This document shows, one piece after another, positions 26,412-35,594 of a stretch of DNA of 64,000 nt. The notes beneath the pieces are model-generated. The model was not told where the DNA came from and made no database searches. It saw only the letters and a program-made list of their open reading frames with translations. Location: assembly GCA_017886205.1 (NCBI GenBank), contig JAFNEO010000008.1:25399-89398 (forward strand), read 5' to 3'. Position numbers and translations under genes: made by a program. This DNA is from Candidatus Aminicenantota bacterium (GTDB taxonomy: Bacteria > Acidobacteriota > Aminicenantia > Aminicenantales > UBA8522). Position 1 is the stretch's first letter. Each line of letters opens with the position of its first letter.

Positions 26412-27526
26412 ACTCCAAGGAACGCGTTCTGGCAGCGCTCGAGGGACGGATTCCAGACCGCGTGCCCTGGGGCGAGTTCGCGGTCGATTTCGATACCGTG
26501 GAGAGGATCATCGGCCACGAGACCTACTTCCGGGCCAAGGCCAGGTCTCAGATCGCTTTCTGGGAGGGCCGGCATGATGAGGTGGCCGAGAGCTACCGCC
26601 GTGACCACATCGAGCTCCACCGCCGGCTCGAGCTCGATATCGTCACCTTCCCGATGGCCACCTGGGAAATCCCGCCGCGGAGGATCGACGGCTCCACCTG
26701 GGAAGACAGGTACGGCCGGGTTTTCAAGTATTCTGCGCTGACCGAAGACATCACCTGCGTCCGTGACCCGGCCAATGAGGCCAAGAAATTCACCCTGGCT
26801 GACTTCCGCCGGGAGCCGGCCGTGCCCGAGCGCGACTCCCGTTCCTGGGCGGTCGTCGATGCCGTGGTGCGCGAGTACAAAGACAAGAAGTTCATCTGCG
26901 GGCCTTCGGGTGGGATCGTCGGCCTGGTGCTTCCGGGCGGCCTGGAGAAGGCCTCGTTCGCCCTCGTCGAGGAACCGGAACTCATCGACGCGGCGACCGC
27001 CCGGGCGCGTCGCGAGCAGGACCTCGCCGACCCGGTCCTCATCCATCCGGACTCCGATGCCGTCCTCCTCGCCCACGATTTCGGCCACAAGACCGGCCCC
27101 TTCATCGGCCCGGAGATGTTCCGGAGGCATTTCCTGGAGGCAAACAAGGCCCGGGTGCGCCGCCTCCACCGGGACTTCGAGAAAAAGGTCATCCTGCACA
27201 GCTGCGGCAACGTCAACTCTTACCTGGACTTCTTCGTCGAGATCGGTATCGACGGCTACCAATCCATCCAGCAAACCGCCGGGATGGATATCTGCGGGCT
27301 GAAAAGAAGCCATGGCGCAAGGTTTACCCTCTGGGGAGGCGTCTCCCTGGAGAACCTGGTTGCCGGGACGCCCGATGAGGTGCGGCGGGATGTCAGTCGG
27401 GCTATGGCCTGCGCTAAAGAGGGCGGCCGCTTCATCCTGGGGACAAGCCACAGCATCGCGGTCGGCAGCCGCTACGACAACGTCATGGCGATGATCGATG
27501 AGTACCATAGGCTGGCTGACTACTGA
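26408..27526 (+). CDS. Uroporphyrinogen decarboxylase-family protein
   Basis: The 372-residue protein starts MNSKERVLAALEGRIPDRVPWGEF, the standard UroD-superfamily opening. It continues with GPSGGIVGLVLPGG, HDFGHKTGPFIGPEMF, KVILHSCGNVNSYL and GGVSLENLVAGTPDEV. The C-terminal ILGTSHSIAVGS lacks the TAC Cys seen in the 18193-19398 protein. It is embedded in a glycosidase operon with a 4-base ATGA overlap, so heme biosynthesis is an unlikely job. A role in modifying a sugar-derived compound or in methyl transfer is possible but unproven. Confidence 0.85.
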   Translation: MNSKERVLAALEGRIPDRVPWGEFAVDFDTVERIIGHETYFRAKARSQIAFWEGRHDEVAESYRRDHIELHRRLELDIVTFPMATWEIPPRRIDGSTWEDRYGRVFKYSALTEDITCVRDPANEAKKFTLADFRREPAVPERDSRSWAVVDAVVREYKDKKFICGPSGGIVGLVLPGGLEKASFALVEEPELIDAATARARREQDLADPVLIHPDSDAVLLAHDFGHKTGPFIGPEMFRRHFLEANKARVRRLHRDFEKKVILHSCGNVNSYLDFFVEIGIDGYQSIQQTAGMDICGLKRSHGARFTLWGGVSLENLVAGTPDEVRRDVSRAMACAKEGGRFILGTSHSIAVGSRYDNVMAMIDEYHRLADY

Positions 27527-27529
27527 GTC

Positions 27530-28741
27530 GTGATGGAAAAACCGGTATCCATAGTCCTAGTCGGAATCGGAGGCATGGGAGCGGCCTACCTCGCCGCCCT
27601 TCTGGAGAACAAAGAGCAGCGAGACTTCCGTCTCGTCGGGACGGTCGATCCCCAGCCTCGGAGATGCCCGCAGCTGGCCGAGCTCCGGGCGCTGGACATC
27701 CCCGTCTTCGAACGACTGGAGGAATTCTATGCGCGGCACCGGGCCGACCTGGCCATCATCGCCTCGCCGATCCATTTCCACTGCGGCCAATCCTGCCTGG
27801 CCCTTTCGCGGGAAAGCTCTGTGCTCTGCGAAAAGCCGGCTGCCGGGACGGTCCAAGAGGTCCTCCGGATGAGGGAAGCCGAAAGAGCGGCCGGGAGATG
27901 GGTTGCCGTCGGGTTTCAGTGGTCTTTCAGCACGGCCATCCAGGCTCTGAAGAACGACCTCCGCGCCGGGATGTACGGACGGCCACGCCGCCTCAAGTGC
28001 CTCTACCTCTGGCCGAGGAACGAAGCCTATTACAGAAGAAACGACTGGGCCGGAAAACTCAAAGACCCGGAAGGCCGTTGGATCCTAGACAGCCCGGCCA
28101 ACAACGCCATGGCCCACGACCTCCACAACATGTTCTATGTCCTCGGTCGAGAGAGAGAGACCGCCGCCCGGCCGGTCCGGGTCGAGGCCGAGCTCTATCG
28201 CGCTCACGAGATCGAGAACTTCGACTCGGCCGCCCTGCGCTGCCATACCCGGGACGGAGTGGAGATTCTGTTCTATGTCTCCCACGCTGCCTCCGTCGAC
28301 ACCGGCCCGGTTTTTTCGTATGAATTTGAGGGGGGTGAGATCAGAGCGGCGGGAAGGGATACGGAAATCAGAGGCTTTCTCCCGGCCGGCAAGAAAAGCT
28401 ACGGCACTCCCGACAGAGAGCCGCTCCGGAAAATGTGGGAGGCGATCGATTCAGCGGACGGCCGAACCCTCCCCGCCTGCGGGCTCGAAGCGGCCTTGGG
28501 GCAGACTCTGACCGTGAACGGCGCCCAGGATTCCAGGCCTGAGATCCAAGATTTCCCGAAGGAGATCATCGTATCGCGGGGAGAGCCGGGAAGCCGGGAA
28601 GTCACTGTGGCCGGGCTGACCGAGGTGTTCGACGAATGCTACCGAAAAAATGCGCTCCCCTCCGAGCTCGGCGTTTCCTGGAGCCGGAAGGGACGGGTGG
28701 TTTCGCTCGCTGATTACGTTTATTTCCCTGGCGGGTCATGA
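27530..28741 (+). CDS. Gfo/Idh/MocA-family oxidoreductase
   Basis: The 403-residue NAD(P)-dependent dehydrogenase has a Rossmann motif GIGGMGAAYLA near the N-terminus, the VLCEKPAAGTVQEVLRM motif whose Lys is typical of the family, and an alpha/beta C-terminal substrate domain. The family oxidises sugars or inositols. It is the last gene of the glycoside operon, 3 bases after the UroD-like stop, and overlaps the convergent rlmN by 6 bases. The start is GTG 27530 or ATG 27533. Confidence 0.88.
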   Translation: MMEKPVSIVLVGIGGMGAAYLAALLENKEQRDFRLVGTVDPQPRRCPQLAELRALDIPVFERLEEFYARHRADLAIIASPIHFHCGQSCLALSRESSVLCEKPAAGTVQEVLRMREAERAAGRWVAVGFQWSFSTAIQALKNDLRAGMYGRPRRLKCLYLWPRNEAYYRRNDWAGKLKDPEGRWILDSPANNAMAHDLHNMFYVLGRERETAARPVRVEAELYRAHEIENFDSAALRCHTRDGVEILFYVSHAASVDTGPVFSYEFEGGEIRAAGRDTEIRGFLPAGKKSYGTPDREPLRKMWEAIDSADGRTLPACGLEAALGQTLTVNGAQDSRPEIQDFPKEIIVSRGEPGSREVTVAGLTEVFDECYRKNALPSELGVSWSRKGRVVSLADYVYFPGGS

Positions 28742-29770
28742 TCCCCGTTTTTTGCCGGCGAGTTGGCCGCAGGCCGCCCGGATGTCTCCGCCTTTCGAGC
28801 GGCGAACCGTAGCCCCCACCCCCAGGCTTTCCAGGGTCTGAAGAAAGGCCTCCTGTCGAGGCCCGGGCGAAGGCCTAAACCCTGGACCGCAGCCCGGGCT
28901 GTAGGGGATAAGGTTGACCTTAGCCCGGAGCTTCCTGGCTAGGGACGCCAGCCGGCGAGCATCGGTGGCTGTGTCATTGAGGCCGGAAATCAGAATGTAT
29001 TCGATGGTTATCATCCGCCCCGTCGTTCTAGCGTAATGGGCGGCGGCCTTGATCACCGCCGCCAGCGGGTACTTGCGGTTGACGGGCAGCAGCCGGGAGC
29101 GGAGTTCGTCGGTTGTGGCGTGGAGCGAAAGCGAGAGGCTGACCTGGAGCCCCAAGCCTTCCAGTTTCTCGATCGCCGGGACGATCCCAACCGTGGAGAT
29201 GGTGATGCGGCGGGCGGCGATGCCCATTCCCTCCGGCGCGTTCATAATGCGGACCGTTCGGACGAGGTTGTCGAGGTTGTCGAGCGGCTCCCCCATGCCC
29301 ATGAAGACGAAGTTGGTCAGGCGGACATCAAGCTTGTCCCGCAGGAAGAGAATCTGGCCGAGCATCTCCGAGGGGACGAGGTTCCTCTCAAACCCGCCCG
29401 CGCCGCTGGCGCAGAAGACGCAGGCGAACTTGCAGCCGACTTGGGTCGAGAGGCAGAGCGTCCTGCGGCTGCCGGATGGGATGAGAACGGTCTCGATGAG
29501 CTGACCGTCGGTCAGACGGAAAAGGAATTTCTCCGTCCCGTCCTCTGACCGGAGTTGCTCGGCGAGTTCGAGAACGCCCAGCCGAAATGTGTCCTCGAGC
29601 CGCTGCCTCAGGCCCTTGGGCAGGTCGGTCATGGCGGAGAATGAATCCGCGCCTTTTTGATAGAGCCATTCAAAGACCTGCTTCGCCCGGTAGGCCGGCT
29701 CCCCCCAGCCATCGAACTCCGCCCGGAGCTCGGCAAATATAAGGTTTCCTATATCCGTGACAGGACCCAT
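28736..29770 (-). CDS. rlmN: 23S rRNA (adenine2503-C2) methyltransferase RlmN
   Basis: The 344-residue radical SAM methyltransferase has the cluster motif C113-x3-C117-x2-C120 (GCKFACVFC), FMGMGEPLDN, SLHATTDELRSRLLPVN and LIPYSPG. The conserved C-terminal methyl-carrier Cys is C334 (RAACGQL). All catalytic features expected of RlmN are present. It methylates A2503 of 23S rRNA and A37 of some tRNAs. It lies 6 bases downstream of the SSS symporter gene. Confidence 0.95.
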   Translation of the reverse strand: MGPVTDIGNLIFAELRAEFDGWGEPAYRAKQVFEWLYQKGADSFSAMTDLPKGLRQRLEDTFRLGVLELAEQLRSEDGTEKFLFRLTDGQLIETVLIPSGSRRTLCLSTQVGCKFACVFCASGAGGFERNLVPSEMLGQILFLRDKLDVRLTNFVFMGMGEPLDNLDNLVRTVRIMNAPEGMGIAARRITISTVGIVPAIEKLEGLGLQVSLSLSLHATTDELRSRLLPVNRKYPLAAVIKAAAHYARTTGRMITIEYILISGLNDTATDARRLASLARKLRAKVNLIPYSPGCGPGFRPSPGPRQEAFLQTLESLGVGATVRRSKGGDIRAACGQLAGKKRGS

Positions 29771-29776
29771 CTCAAC

Positions 29777-31882
29777 TTACCTTATCGTGACCATGACCCA
29801 GAGCAGCAAGATGATCACCCCCACAAGCACCCAGGTCCCCCCAAACCCGAGAATGTCTGCCCGGCCGGGTTTCATGACCTCCCAATTCGACCGCGGCCAG
29901 AGCTTGCGTCTCACGAATTTTTCCGGATGGGCCCGGGCCGCTTCGACGGCCCTGTCATCCTCCACCGGATTCGGCTGCACGGGCGTGTGGACCTTGGCAA
30001 AAAAGCTGTCCAGGTCGGACTTCGGCAGCGGCCTGGTCAGCCAGCTCAAGAGAAAGAGCAGGACAAATGGAAAAAGCGCGTCGAAGAAAAAACGGGTCGC
30101 GACCAGCTGGGCCTTGGTGAACCGGACGAAATCGATGCCCAGCCAACTCAACACCCAGATCTCGGCTTCGAACCGGCCGATGCCGATCTTGGGCGAGTCC
30201 GGGTCCTCGGGGCGAACCCGGACCACTTTCTCGTAAAACACGGCGGCCGGTTCGATCGCGTGGGGCTTCTCGATCTTTTCGCCGGTCGCCCGGGCCCGGC
30301 CGGCGTCCACGTCCTCCTGGAGAGCCTCAGTCACGATCCGGACGACCCGGGGTCTGGTTTCCTGGAGAAACGCAGGGTTTGACCTGGCCCATTCCCAACT
30401 CTGGAAAACGTTGGGAATGACGGCGTAGATGCCGAAGCAGACGAAGATCTGGATGATGACTGCCCATCGCGTCAGGCGCCGCCAGATAAACCCCAGCCAG
30501 ATAGAAGCGCCGAACACGGCGGGCATGGAGATGAAGTACTTGAAAAGGTCAAGGAGGTTGCCGACGAAAAGGGCAGCCCCGATCCCGCCCGCCAGGGTGA
30601 AGGCGATGACGATGCGCCCGACTCGGAGAAGATGCCGTTCCGACCGGGGAGAGACGAAAGGTTGGTAAAGGTTGCGGATGAAGAGGGCGGAATAGGTGAC
30701 GGAAGCGGCGGAGAGTGTGGACATGTTGGCTGCCAGGATCCCAGCCAACATCAGCCCCACGGCGCCCGGGAAGAGAAGATGCAGGGTCATGTACCCCCAG
30801 ATCAAGTCCGGGTCGTGGAGCTGGCCTTTAAAGAGCCCTAACGCCAGCAGCCCCGCCAGCGCCCAGAAGATCATCAGGAAGCGCTTGAAGAACATGCCGG
30901 CGATCATCCCGAAGCGGGCGGCATTCTCATTCCTGGCCGCGCTGGCCGTCTGCATCATCGGGGCCGAGGCGATGATCGACACCAGGTTGGCCAGGACCAT
31001 GGCCAGGATGGTGTACCAGGCATATTCGCTCGTCGTCACCGACCCGAAGAGGTTGAACATGAAATCGGGCACCCGGGCATGGAGCCCGGCGAACCCACCG
31101 ATCTTGCTTAGCCCGATCGGGATCAGCATGACCGAGAAGATGGCGATCAGGAATCCCTGGATGACGTCGGTAAAGGCGGCGGCGATGAACCCGCCCATCA
31201 TCGTATAGACGGCCACGATGACACCATAGACAAGATAAACAACAAGCGGATCGATATAGGAGATGAACGAACGGAGCTCGCCCTTCTTGAAGCGGTCGTT
31301 GAGCTCGTCGTACCGGGCCTTCTCTGTGTCGGTGAGGCTCAGGTCGAGCTTCTGTTTGAGGGCCTGGTATTCCCGGAACATCTCGACGCTCCGCGTTTCC
31401 GAGGCCATATACAACTCGGCCGGTTTCGGGGTCAGGGCCTCGATCGTCTTCCCGGCCACCATGAACCCGACGCCGCCGCCGACGACGGCCATGACCAGCG
31501 TAAAGACGGCAAAGGAAGCGCCGAGGAACTTGCTGCGGAAGCGCTCAGTGTAGAAATCGCCGAGGGTGACCTGGCGGGCCCGACGGTAGAAAGCGCTGGT
31601 GAACCAATAGAAGGGCGTCAGGAAAAGGACCAGATACTGGATCCACATCCCTCCGATCCCCTGGCGGTAGACCTCCCGGGCCACCGCCACGGCCTGGTCG
31701 GCGTTGGTGGCATGGCCGAAGTTCAGGAAGAACTGGTAAAACTTGCCCAGTCGTCGGCCCGCGATGAAGAAATCGTTGGTGTCCTTGGTGCGGCGCTGGG
31801 AACGGCGGCCCAGCCAGAGGATGACGGCCAGATAAAGAAGAATGATCCCGACATCCAGGACGTTCAGTCCGAAGATCCGCAT
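29777..31882 (-). CDS. Sodium:solute symporter family (SSS) protein
   Basis: The 701-residue membrane protein has about 13 or more transmembrane segments. It has SSS-type features such as WLGRRSQRRTKDTNDFFIAGR at the start, QGIGGMWIQYLVLFLTPFYW, GFIAAAFTDVIQGFLIAIFSV and MLAGILAANMSTLSAASVTYSALF. It is longer than the usual 500 residues, with hydrophilic inserts after TM4 and near residues 520-600. Solute unknown. It is probably co-transcribed with rlmN. Confidence 0.9.
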   Translation of the reverse strand: MRIFGLNVLDVGIILLYLAVILWLGRRSQRRTKDTNDFFIAGRRLGKFYQFFLNFGHATNADQAVAVAREVYRQGIGGMWIQYLVLFLTPFYWFTSAFYRRARQVTLGDFYTERFRSKFLGASFAVFTLVMAVVGGGVGFMVAGKTIEALTPKPAELYMASETRSVEMFREYQALKQKLDLSLTDTEKARYDELNDRFKKGELRSFISYIDPLVVYLVYGVIVAVYTMMGGFIAAAFTDVIQGFLIAIFSVMLIPIGLSKIGGFAGLHARVPDFMFNLFGSVTTSEYAWYTILAMVLANLVSIIASAPMMQTASAARNENAARFGMIAGMFFKRFLMIFWALAGLLALGLFKGQLHDPDLIWGYMTLHLLFPGAVGLMLAGILAANMSTLSAASVTYSALFIRNLYQPFVSPRSERHLLRVGRIVIAFTLAGGIGAALFVGNLLDLFKYFISMPAVFGASIWLGFIWRRLTRWAVIIQIFVCFGIYAVIPNVFQSWEWARSNPAFLQETRPRVVRIVTEALQEDVDAGRARATGEKIEKPHAIEPAAVFYEKVVRVRPEDPDSPKIGIGRFEAEIWVLSWLGIDFVRFTKAQLVATRFFFDALFPFVLLFLLSWLTRPLPKSDLDSFFAKVHTPVQPNPVEDDRAVEAARAHPEKFVRRKLWPRSNWEVMKPGRADILGFGGTWVLVGVIILLLWVMVTIR

Positions 31883-31997
31883 AGCTCACCGACCGGACTT
31901 ATTAAAACCATTTCCGGCAAATCTAGTCAACAAGATAGTATCGTGTTTGTTTGACGGCTGTGTCCGTGTTTGCTATAAAGCTAAGCTTATCACGCCC

Positions 31998-32912
31998 ATG
32001 ACCGGATTATTTGAAATGCTGCAGAACTCGCCCCTCCGCGGGGAGATTCTGTCTGTGGGCGCGGCCTTAACCTGGGCCGTCGCCGTCCTTCTCTTCCGGG
32101 TCAGCGGACGGACCGTGCATCCGATCGGCCTGAACCTCTTCAAGAGCATCCTCTCCGTCGTCCTGCTCGTCCTTACCATGCTCCTTCTCGGCGAGTCCCT
32201 CCTGCCGAAAACGGCCTGGCAGGACTATGCGCTGCTCGGCCTGAGCGGTTTCCTCGGCGTCACCCTGTCCGATACCTTCTTCTTTCAGTGCCTCAACCTC
32301 CTCGGGGCGAGCCTGACGGCAGTGATCGATTGCCTTTACAGCCCTTTTGTCATCCTCTTTTCCTTTCTTTTCATCGGCGAACGCCTGAATGTCCGACAGC
32401 TTCTCGGCGTAACTCTAATCCTCTCCGCGCTGGTCCTGATTTCCCGTAGCAAGGAAAAGGGCCTTCCGCCCCGGAAGAACCTCCTCCTGGGGATTGGCCT
32501 GGGGACTTTGGCTATGGTTACGCTGGCGACGAGCATCGTCATGATCAAGCCGCTGCTGGCCCGTTCTCCCGTCCTCTGGGCGACTCTTTGGCGGATGGCG
32601 GCGGGCGGAACCGCCCTTCTGATCTTCCTCCCGTTTCACCCACGGCGACGGCTGATCTCCCGGCCGCTTTTCTCGCCGGCCAACTGGCGGTCGATGGTCC
32701 CGGGAACGTTCCTGGGGGCCTACATCGCCCTGGTCGCCTGGATAGCGGGGATGAAGTACACGCTGGCTTCGGTCGCCGCTCCTCTCAATCAGCTCAACTC
32801 GATCTTCATCTTCGTCCTGGCGGCGATCTTTCTCAAGGAAAGGGTGACGAAGGGGAAGATGGCGGCCGTGGCGCTGGCCACTCTCGGCGCTTTCCTGGTC
32901 AGCTGGGCATGA
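31998..32912 (+). CDS. EamA-family (DMT) transporter
   Basis: The 304-residue protein has ten hydrophobic segments arranged as two EamA repeats, with SVGAALTWAVAVLLFR opening the first and GSLG-type hinge regions between. The first repeat ends FVILFSFLFIGERLNVRQLLGVTLI and the second ends IFIFVLAAIFLKERVTKGKMAAVALA. The family exports or imports small metabolites. The longer upstream frame from 31842 is not membrane-like, so ATG 31998 is preferred. Its end overlaps the convergent epimerase by 14 bases. Confidence 0.88.
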   Translation: MTGLFEMLQNSPLRGEILSVGAALTWAVAVLLFRVSGRTVHPIGLNLFKSILSVVLLVLTMLLLGESLLPKTAWQDYALLGLSGFLGVTLSDTFFFQCLNLLGASLTAVIDCLYSPFVILFSFLFIGERLNVRQLLGVTLILSALVLISRSKEKGLPPRKNLLLGIGLGTLAMVTLATSIVMIKPLLARSPVLWATLWRMAAGGTALLIFLPFHPRRRLISRPLFSPANWRSMVPGTFLGAYIALVAWIAGMKYTLASVAAPLNQLNSIFIFVLAAIFLKERVTKGKMAAVALATLGAFLVSWA

Positions 32913-33897
32913 AGGCCTTCTCGAAATATCGGCAGGAATCCCGGATCGTCTTTTCGATCGGGATGTATTCATGGGAGAAATCCCGGCGGCTTTTTTCGTT
33001 GGAGTAAAACGTCGTCCAGCCGCTGAGCCGTCCGTAAGCATAGGTGAGCAGAGGTTTTTTCCGGGTGAGATGGCTCACCAGTTCCAGAGATAGACCGGCC
33101 GCGGCAAGCAACGGCGCCGGCACGGGAAAAGGATAAACCCGCCGCCGCGCGTGCTTCCCGATCAGCCTCAAGACTTCCGGATAACGGAGGTTGGCGCCGA
33201 CGAGGAGGTATTTCTCCCCGGCCCGGCCGCGCTCAAGTCCCTTCATGATAATGGCCGTAACATCGCGGACATCCACCACTGCGAGGCCGCCCCTGAACGA
33301 GCCGAACATCCGGCCGCCATAGACCCGGGCATAGAGCTGGTTGTGAGGGGTCTCCAGGACAGGGTCTCCGGGGCCCATGATAGAAGCGGGATTAAAAATG
33401 ATGGCGTTGAGCCCTTTCATCCGGGCGGCTTCCTCTACAATCTTCTGCCCGAAATACTTGGAGGTCATATAATGAAAATACGGCGGCCAGTTGAACGGCG
33501 TCGTTTCATCGATCAATTCTCCCCTCTTCTTGAAACCGATCGTGCCGATCGAGGAGACATGGATCAGCCTGCGGACCTGGGCGCCGAGGCAGGCCTCCAC
33601 AACGGCCCTTACTCCATCCCGGTTGATCCTCAGCAGCCGATCAAAATCACGCCTCATGTAGGAGATGAGGCCGGCCAGATGGATGACGTGGGTCTGGCCT
33701 TGCGCGGCTTCAAGAACTCGCTTCTCGTCGGTGATGTCCCCGTAGACGATCCGGACCTTCTCGACTTTCCAGCTCTCCGGGATGCGGTCCCCGGGGAGGA
33801 CATAGGTTGAGACTGAATCCGGACCGAAATTCCTGACCAGCTCGGGAACGAGCACGGAGCCGACAAAACCTGTCGCTCCGGTGACGAGGATCCTCAT
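32899..33897 (-). CDS. NAD-dependent epimerase/dehydratase (extended SDR), third of three
   Basis: The 332-residue extended SDR has the GATGFVG nucleotide-binding motif at residues 7-13 and a YMTSK (YxxxK) catalytic motif, with SSIGTIG upstream supplying Ser/Thr. It resembles the dihydroflavonol-reductase/3-beta-hydroxysteroid dehydrogenase-like branch. It is the last gene of a minus-strand operon and overlaps the CPBP gene by an ATGA-type 4 bases. Confidence 0.88.
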   Translation of the reverse strand: MRILVTGATGFVGSVLVPELVRNFGPDSVSTYVLPGDRIPESWKVEKVRIVYGDITDEKRVLEAAQGQTHVIHLAGLISYMRRDFDRLLRINRDGVRAVVEACLGAQVRRLIHVSSIGTIGFKKRGELIDETTPFNWPPYFHYMTSKYFGQKIVEEAARMKGLNAIIFNPASIMGPGDPVLETPHNQLYARVYGGRMFGSFRGGLAVVDVRDVTAIIMKGLERGRAGEKYLLVGANLRYPEVLRLIGKHARRRVYPFPVPAPLLAAAGLSLELVSHLTRKKPLLTYAYGRLSGWTTFYSNEKSRRDFSHEYIPIEKTIRDSCRYFEKAFMPS

Positions 33898-34538
33898 CCC
33901 CTGGAGTTCGTCCGATAATTGCGGTAATAGATGAAAGTGTCGGTGGATATCCCGGTCAGGGCATGGAGGAAGATCGTATAAATGAAGGACCCCGTAAAAT
34001 AGGCGACAAGTCCGAAAACGAAACCACCGGCCAGGGAAGCGAAGATCTCCGACTGCGGGTGCCCGGCATGATGCAGGGTTGAGATGATCGTCTGGAGGGC
34101 CAGGGCCGGGATAAGGCCGATGGCCGGGATCATGGGGAAGAACAGAATCCCCCTATAGAGGAATTCCCAAGCCACGTAATACAGAAGGAGGTAGGCAGCC
34201 TCGAAGGCGATGAAGCTCCTGGGGCTCCGGCAGGCCGTCTTGGAAAAGGGGTAGAAGCGGCCGAGCTCGGCGTCCCGGGAGCCGATCAACCCCGACAGGA
34301 CGGCGAGGGGAGCGCCCACGGCGGCGATACCCAGCCCCCTCCGCCAATTCCCCAGAGAAAGCCCGGCCTCCTTCAAAAAGAGGAGCGCGTCCGGCGAGAA
34401 AAGAAAAATGATCAGGATGGGGATGACGAGGAAGAGGCAGAAGACGGCTGCGAAATAGGCCAGGAAAGCCCGGAGATCATCCCACTTCTGGACGAGCCGC
34501 CGGTAATGGAAAAAGGAGAACAGCAGGGCAAAGGCCAC
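33894..34538 (-). CDS. CPBP (CAAX-like) intramembrane protease-family protein
   Basis: The 214-residue protein has six or so membrane segments. CPBP motifs are visible: WEFLYRG with E125 and R129 (the first Glu of the usual EExxxR is replaced by W124), STLHHAGHPQSE with H156/H157 and H160, and a late FLHALTG. Loss of one Glu may weaken protease activity. Members cleave prenylated or other membrane substrates. It is embedded between lipid/sugar-type epimerases. Confidence 0.78.
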   Translation of the reverse strand: MAFALLFSFFHYRRLVQKWDDLRAFLAYFAAVFCLFLVIPILIIFLFSPDALLFLKEAGLSLGNWRRGLGIAAVGAPLAVLSGLIGSRDAELGRFYPFSKTACRSPRSFIAFEAAYLLLYYVAWEFLYRGILFFPMIPAIGLIPALALQTIISTLHHAGHPQSEIFASLAGGFVFGLVAYFTGSFIYTIFLHALTGISTDTFIYYRNYRTNSRG

Positions 34539-34567
34539 CGCCAGATAGATCCACAGGACCGATTGGA

Positions 34568-35590
34568 CTATTTGATATATCCTTTCTTCCGCTCTTCTAA
34601 GTACCAGTCGACAATGGCCTGGATCTGCTTCTCGGTATCATTGTCGGGGCGATACCCGAGCTCGGCGACCGTCCGGGAGATATCATAAGTCGTCTCGGTC
34701 GTTATCCTCCGGATCCGGTAGCGATTCAACTCCGGGTGGAAACCGGGAGAGAGTTTCTTCCAAAGCTCCTGGCCGGAAGCGGCGAGCCTGGCGAACAAGA
34801 CAGGGACATAAAGCCGCTGCTTCTTCCCGATCCCCCGCTGGAGCCCGGAGAAAAATTCGCGCCAGCTGGGGACGATCCCATTGGTCACTGTATAAGCCTT
34901 GCCCACGGCCTGATCGTTCTCCAAGGCCAGCTCTACGGCCTGACAGAGGTTTCCGATATAGCAGTACGCAAAACGGTGCCGGCCGCGGCCGACGATCACC
35001 GGGACACCTCTCTCGGCGCTCCTGAGAATCTTGTCGCAGGTCGTCCGATCATTGGGGCCGTAGGTGTCTCCCGGACGGAGGATGACCACGGGCAGACCGG
35101 CGCTTTTCGCCTTTTCCAGGAGATAGGCTTCGGTCTTTTTCTTGGCCCGGGCGTAGGGCATGAAGTCCGCTGGCCGGCCCGGATTCTCCTCGGACAGGTT
35201 CGTTCCGAGATAGCCGAGGGTTAGGGTAGACGAGATATAGACAATCCGCCTGGGTCGGGTTCCCTTATCCAAGATTTTCTGGATGAGGTTGACCGTCATG
35301 CCATAGACCCCGGCTTCGCACTCGGCCTCGGAGGCCTGGTCCGAGACGACCGAAGCGGAGTGGACAACGTAATCGAGGCCCTCCGGGAGATCGAAGCTCT
35401 GCGGGTCGTAAAGATCCCCATAAATGACCTTGACGGGGAGTCCCTCCAGGAAATGGAGGTCGGAGGTCCTCCGCACGAGCCCATAGACTTCATGCCCCTT
35501 GGCCAGGAAGCAGCCGCATAGATTGGAGCCGATGAACCCGTTGGCCCCGGTGATGAAGATTTTTTCTTTCAAGGGTGGATTGGCCGCCAT
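34568..35590 (-). CDS. NAD-dependent epimerase/dehydratase, second of three
   Basis: The 340-residue extended SDR has the ITGANGFIGSNL binding motif, YARAK catalytic YxxxK, and LRPGDTYGPNDRTTCDKILR typical of NAD-dependent sterol or sugar-nucleotide epimerases. It is paralogous to 36569-37549 and 32899-33897 with clearly different C-termini. It begins 4 bases after the PAP2-like gene stop, suggesting translational coupling. Confidence 0.88.
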   Translation of the reverse strand: MAANPPLKEKIFITGANGFIGSNLCGCFLAKGHEVYGLVRRTSDLHFLEGLPVKVIYGDLYDPQSFDLPEGLDYVVHSASVVSDQASEAECEAGVYGMTVNLIQKILDKGTRPRRIVYISSTLTLGYLGTNLSEENPGRPADFMPYARAKKKTEAYLLEKAKSAGLPVVILRPGDTYGPNDRTTCDKILRSAERGVPVIVGRGRHRFAYCYIGNLCQAVELALENDQAVGKAYTVTNGIVPSWREFFSGLQRGIGKKQRLYVPVLFARLAASGQELWKKLSPGFHPELNRYRIRRITTETTYDISRTVAELGYRPDNDTEKQIQAIVDWYLEERKKGYIK

Positions 35591-35594
35591 GCGA

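Noticed and set aside
25994..27508. 504-codon minus-strand open frame opposite the UroD-like gene
   Set aside because: Shadow of a clear UroD-family gene; no recognisable domain or ribosome site.
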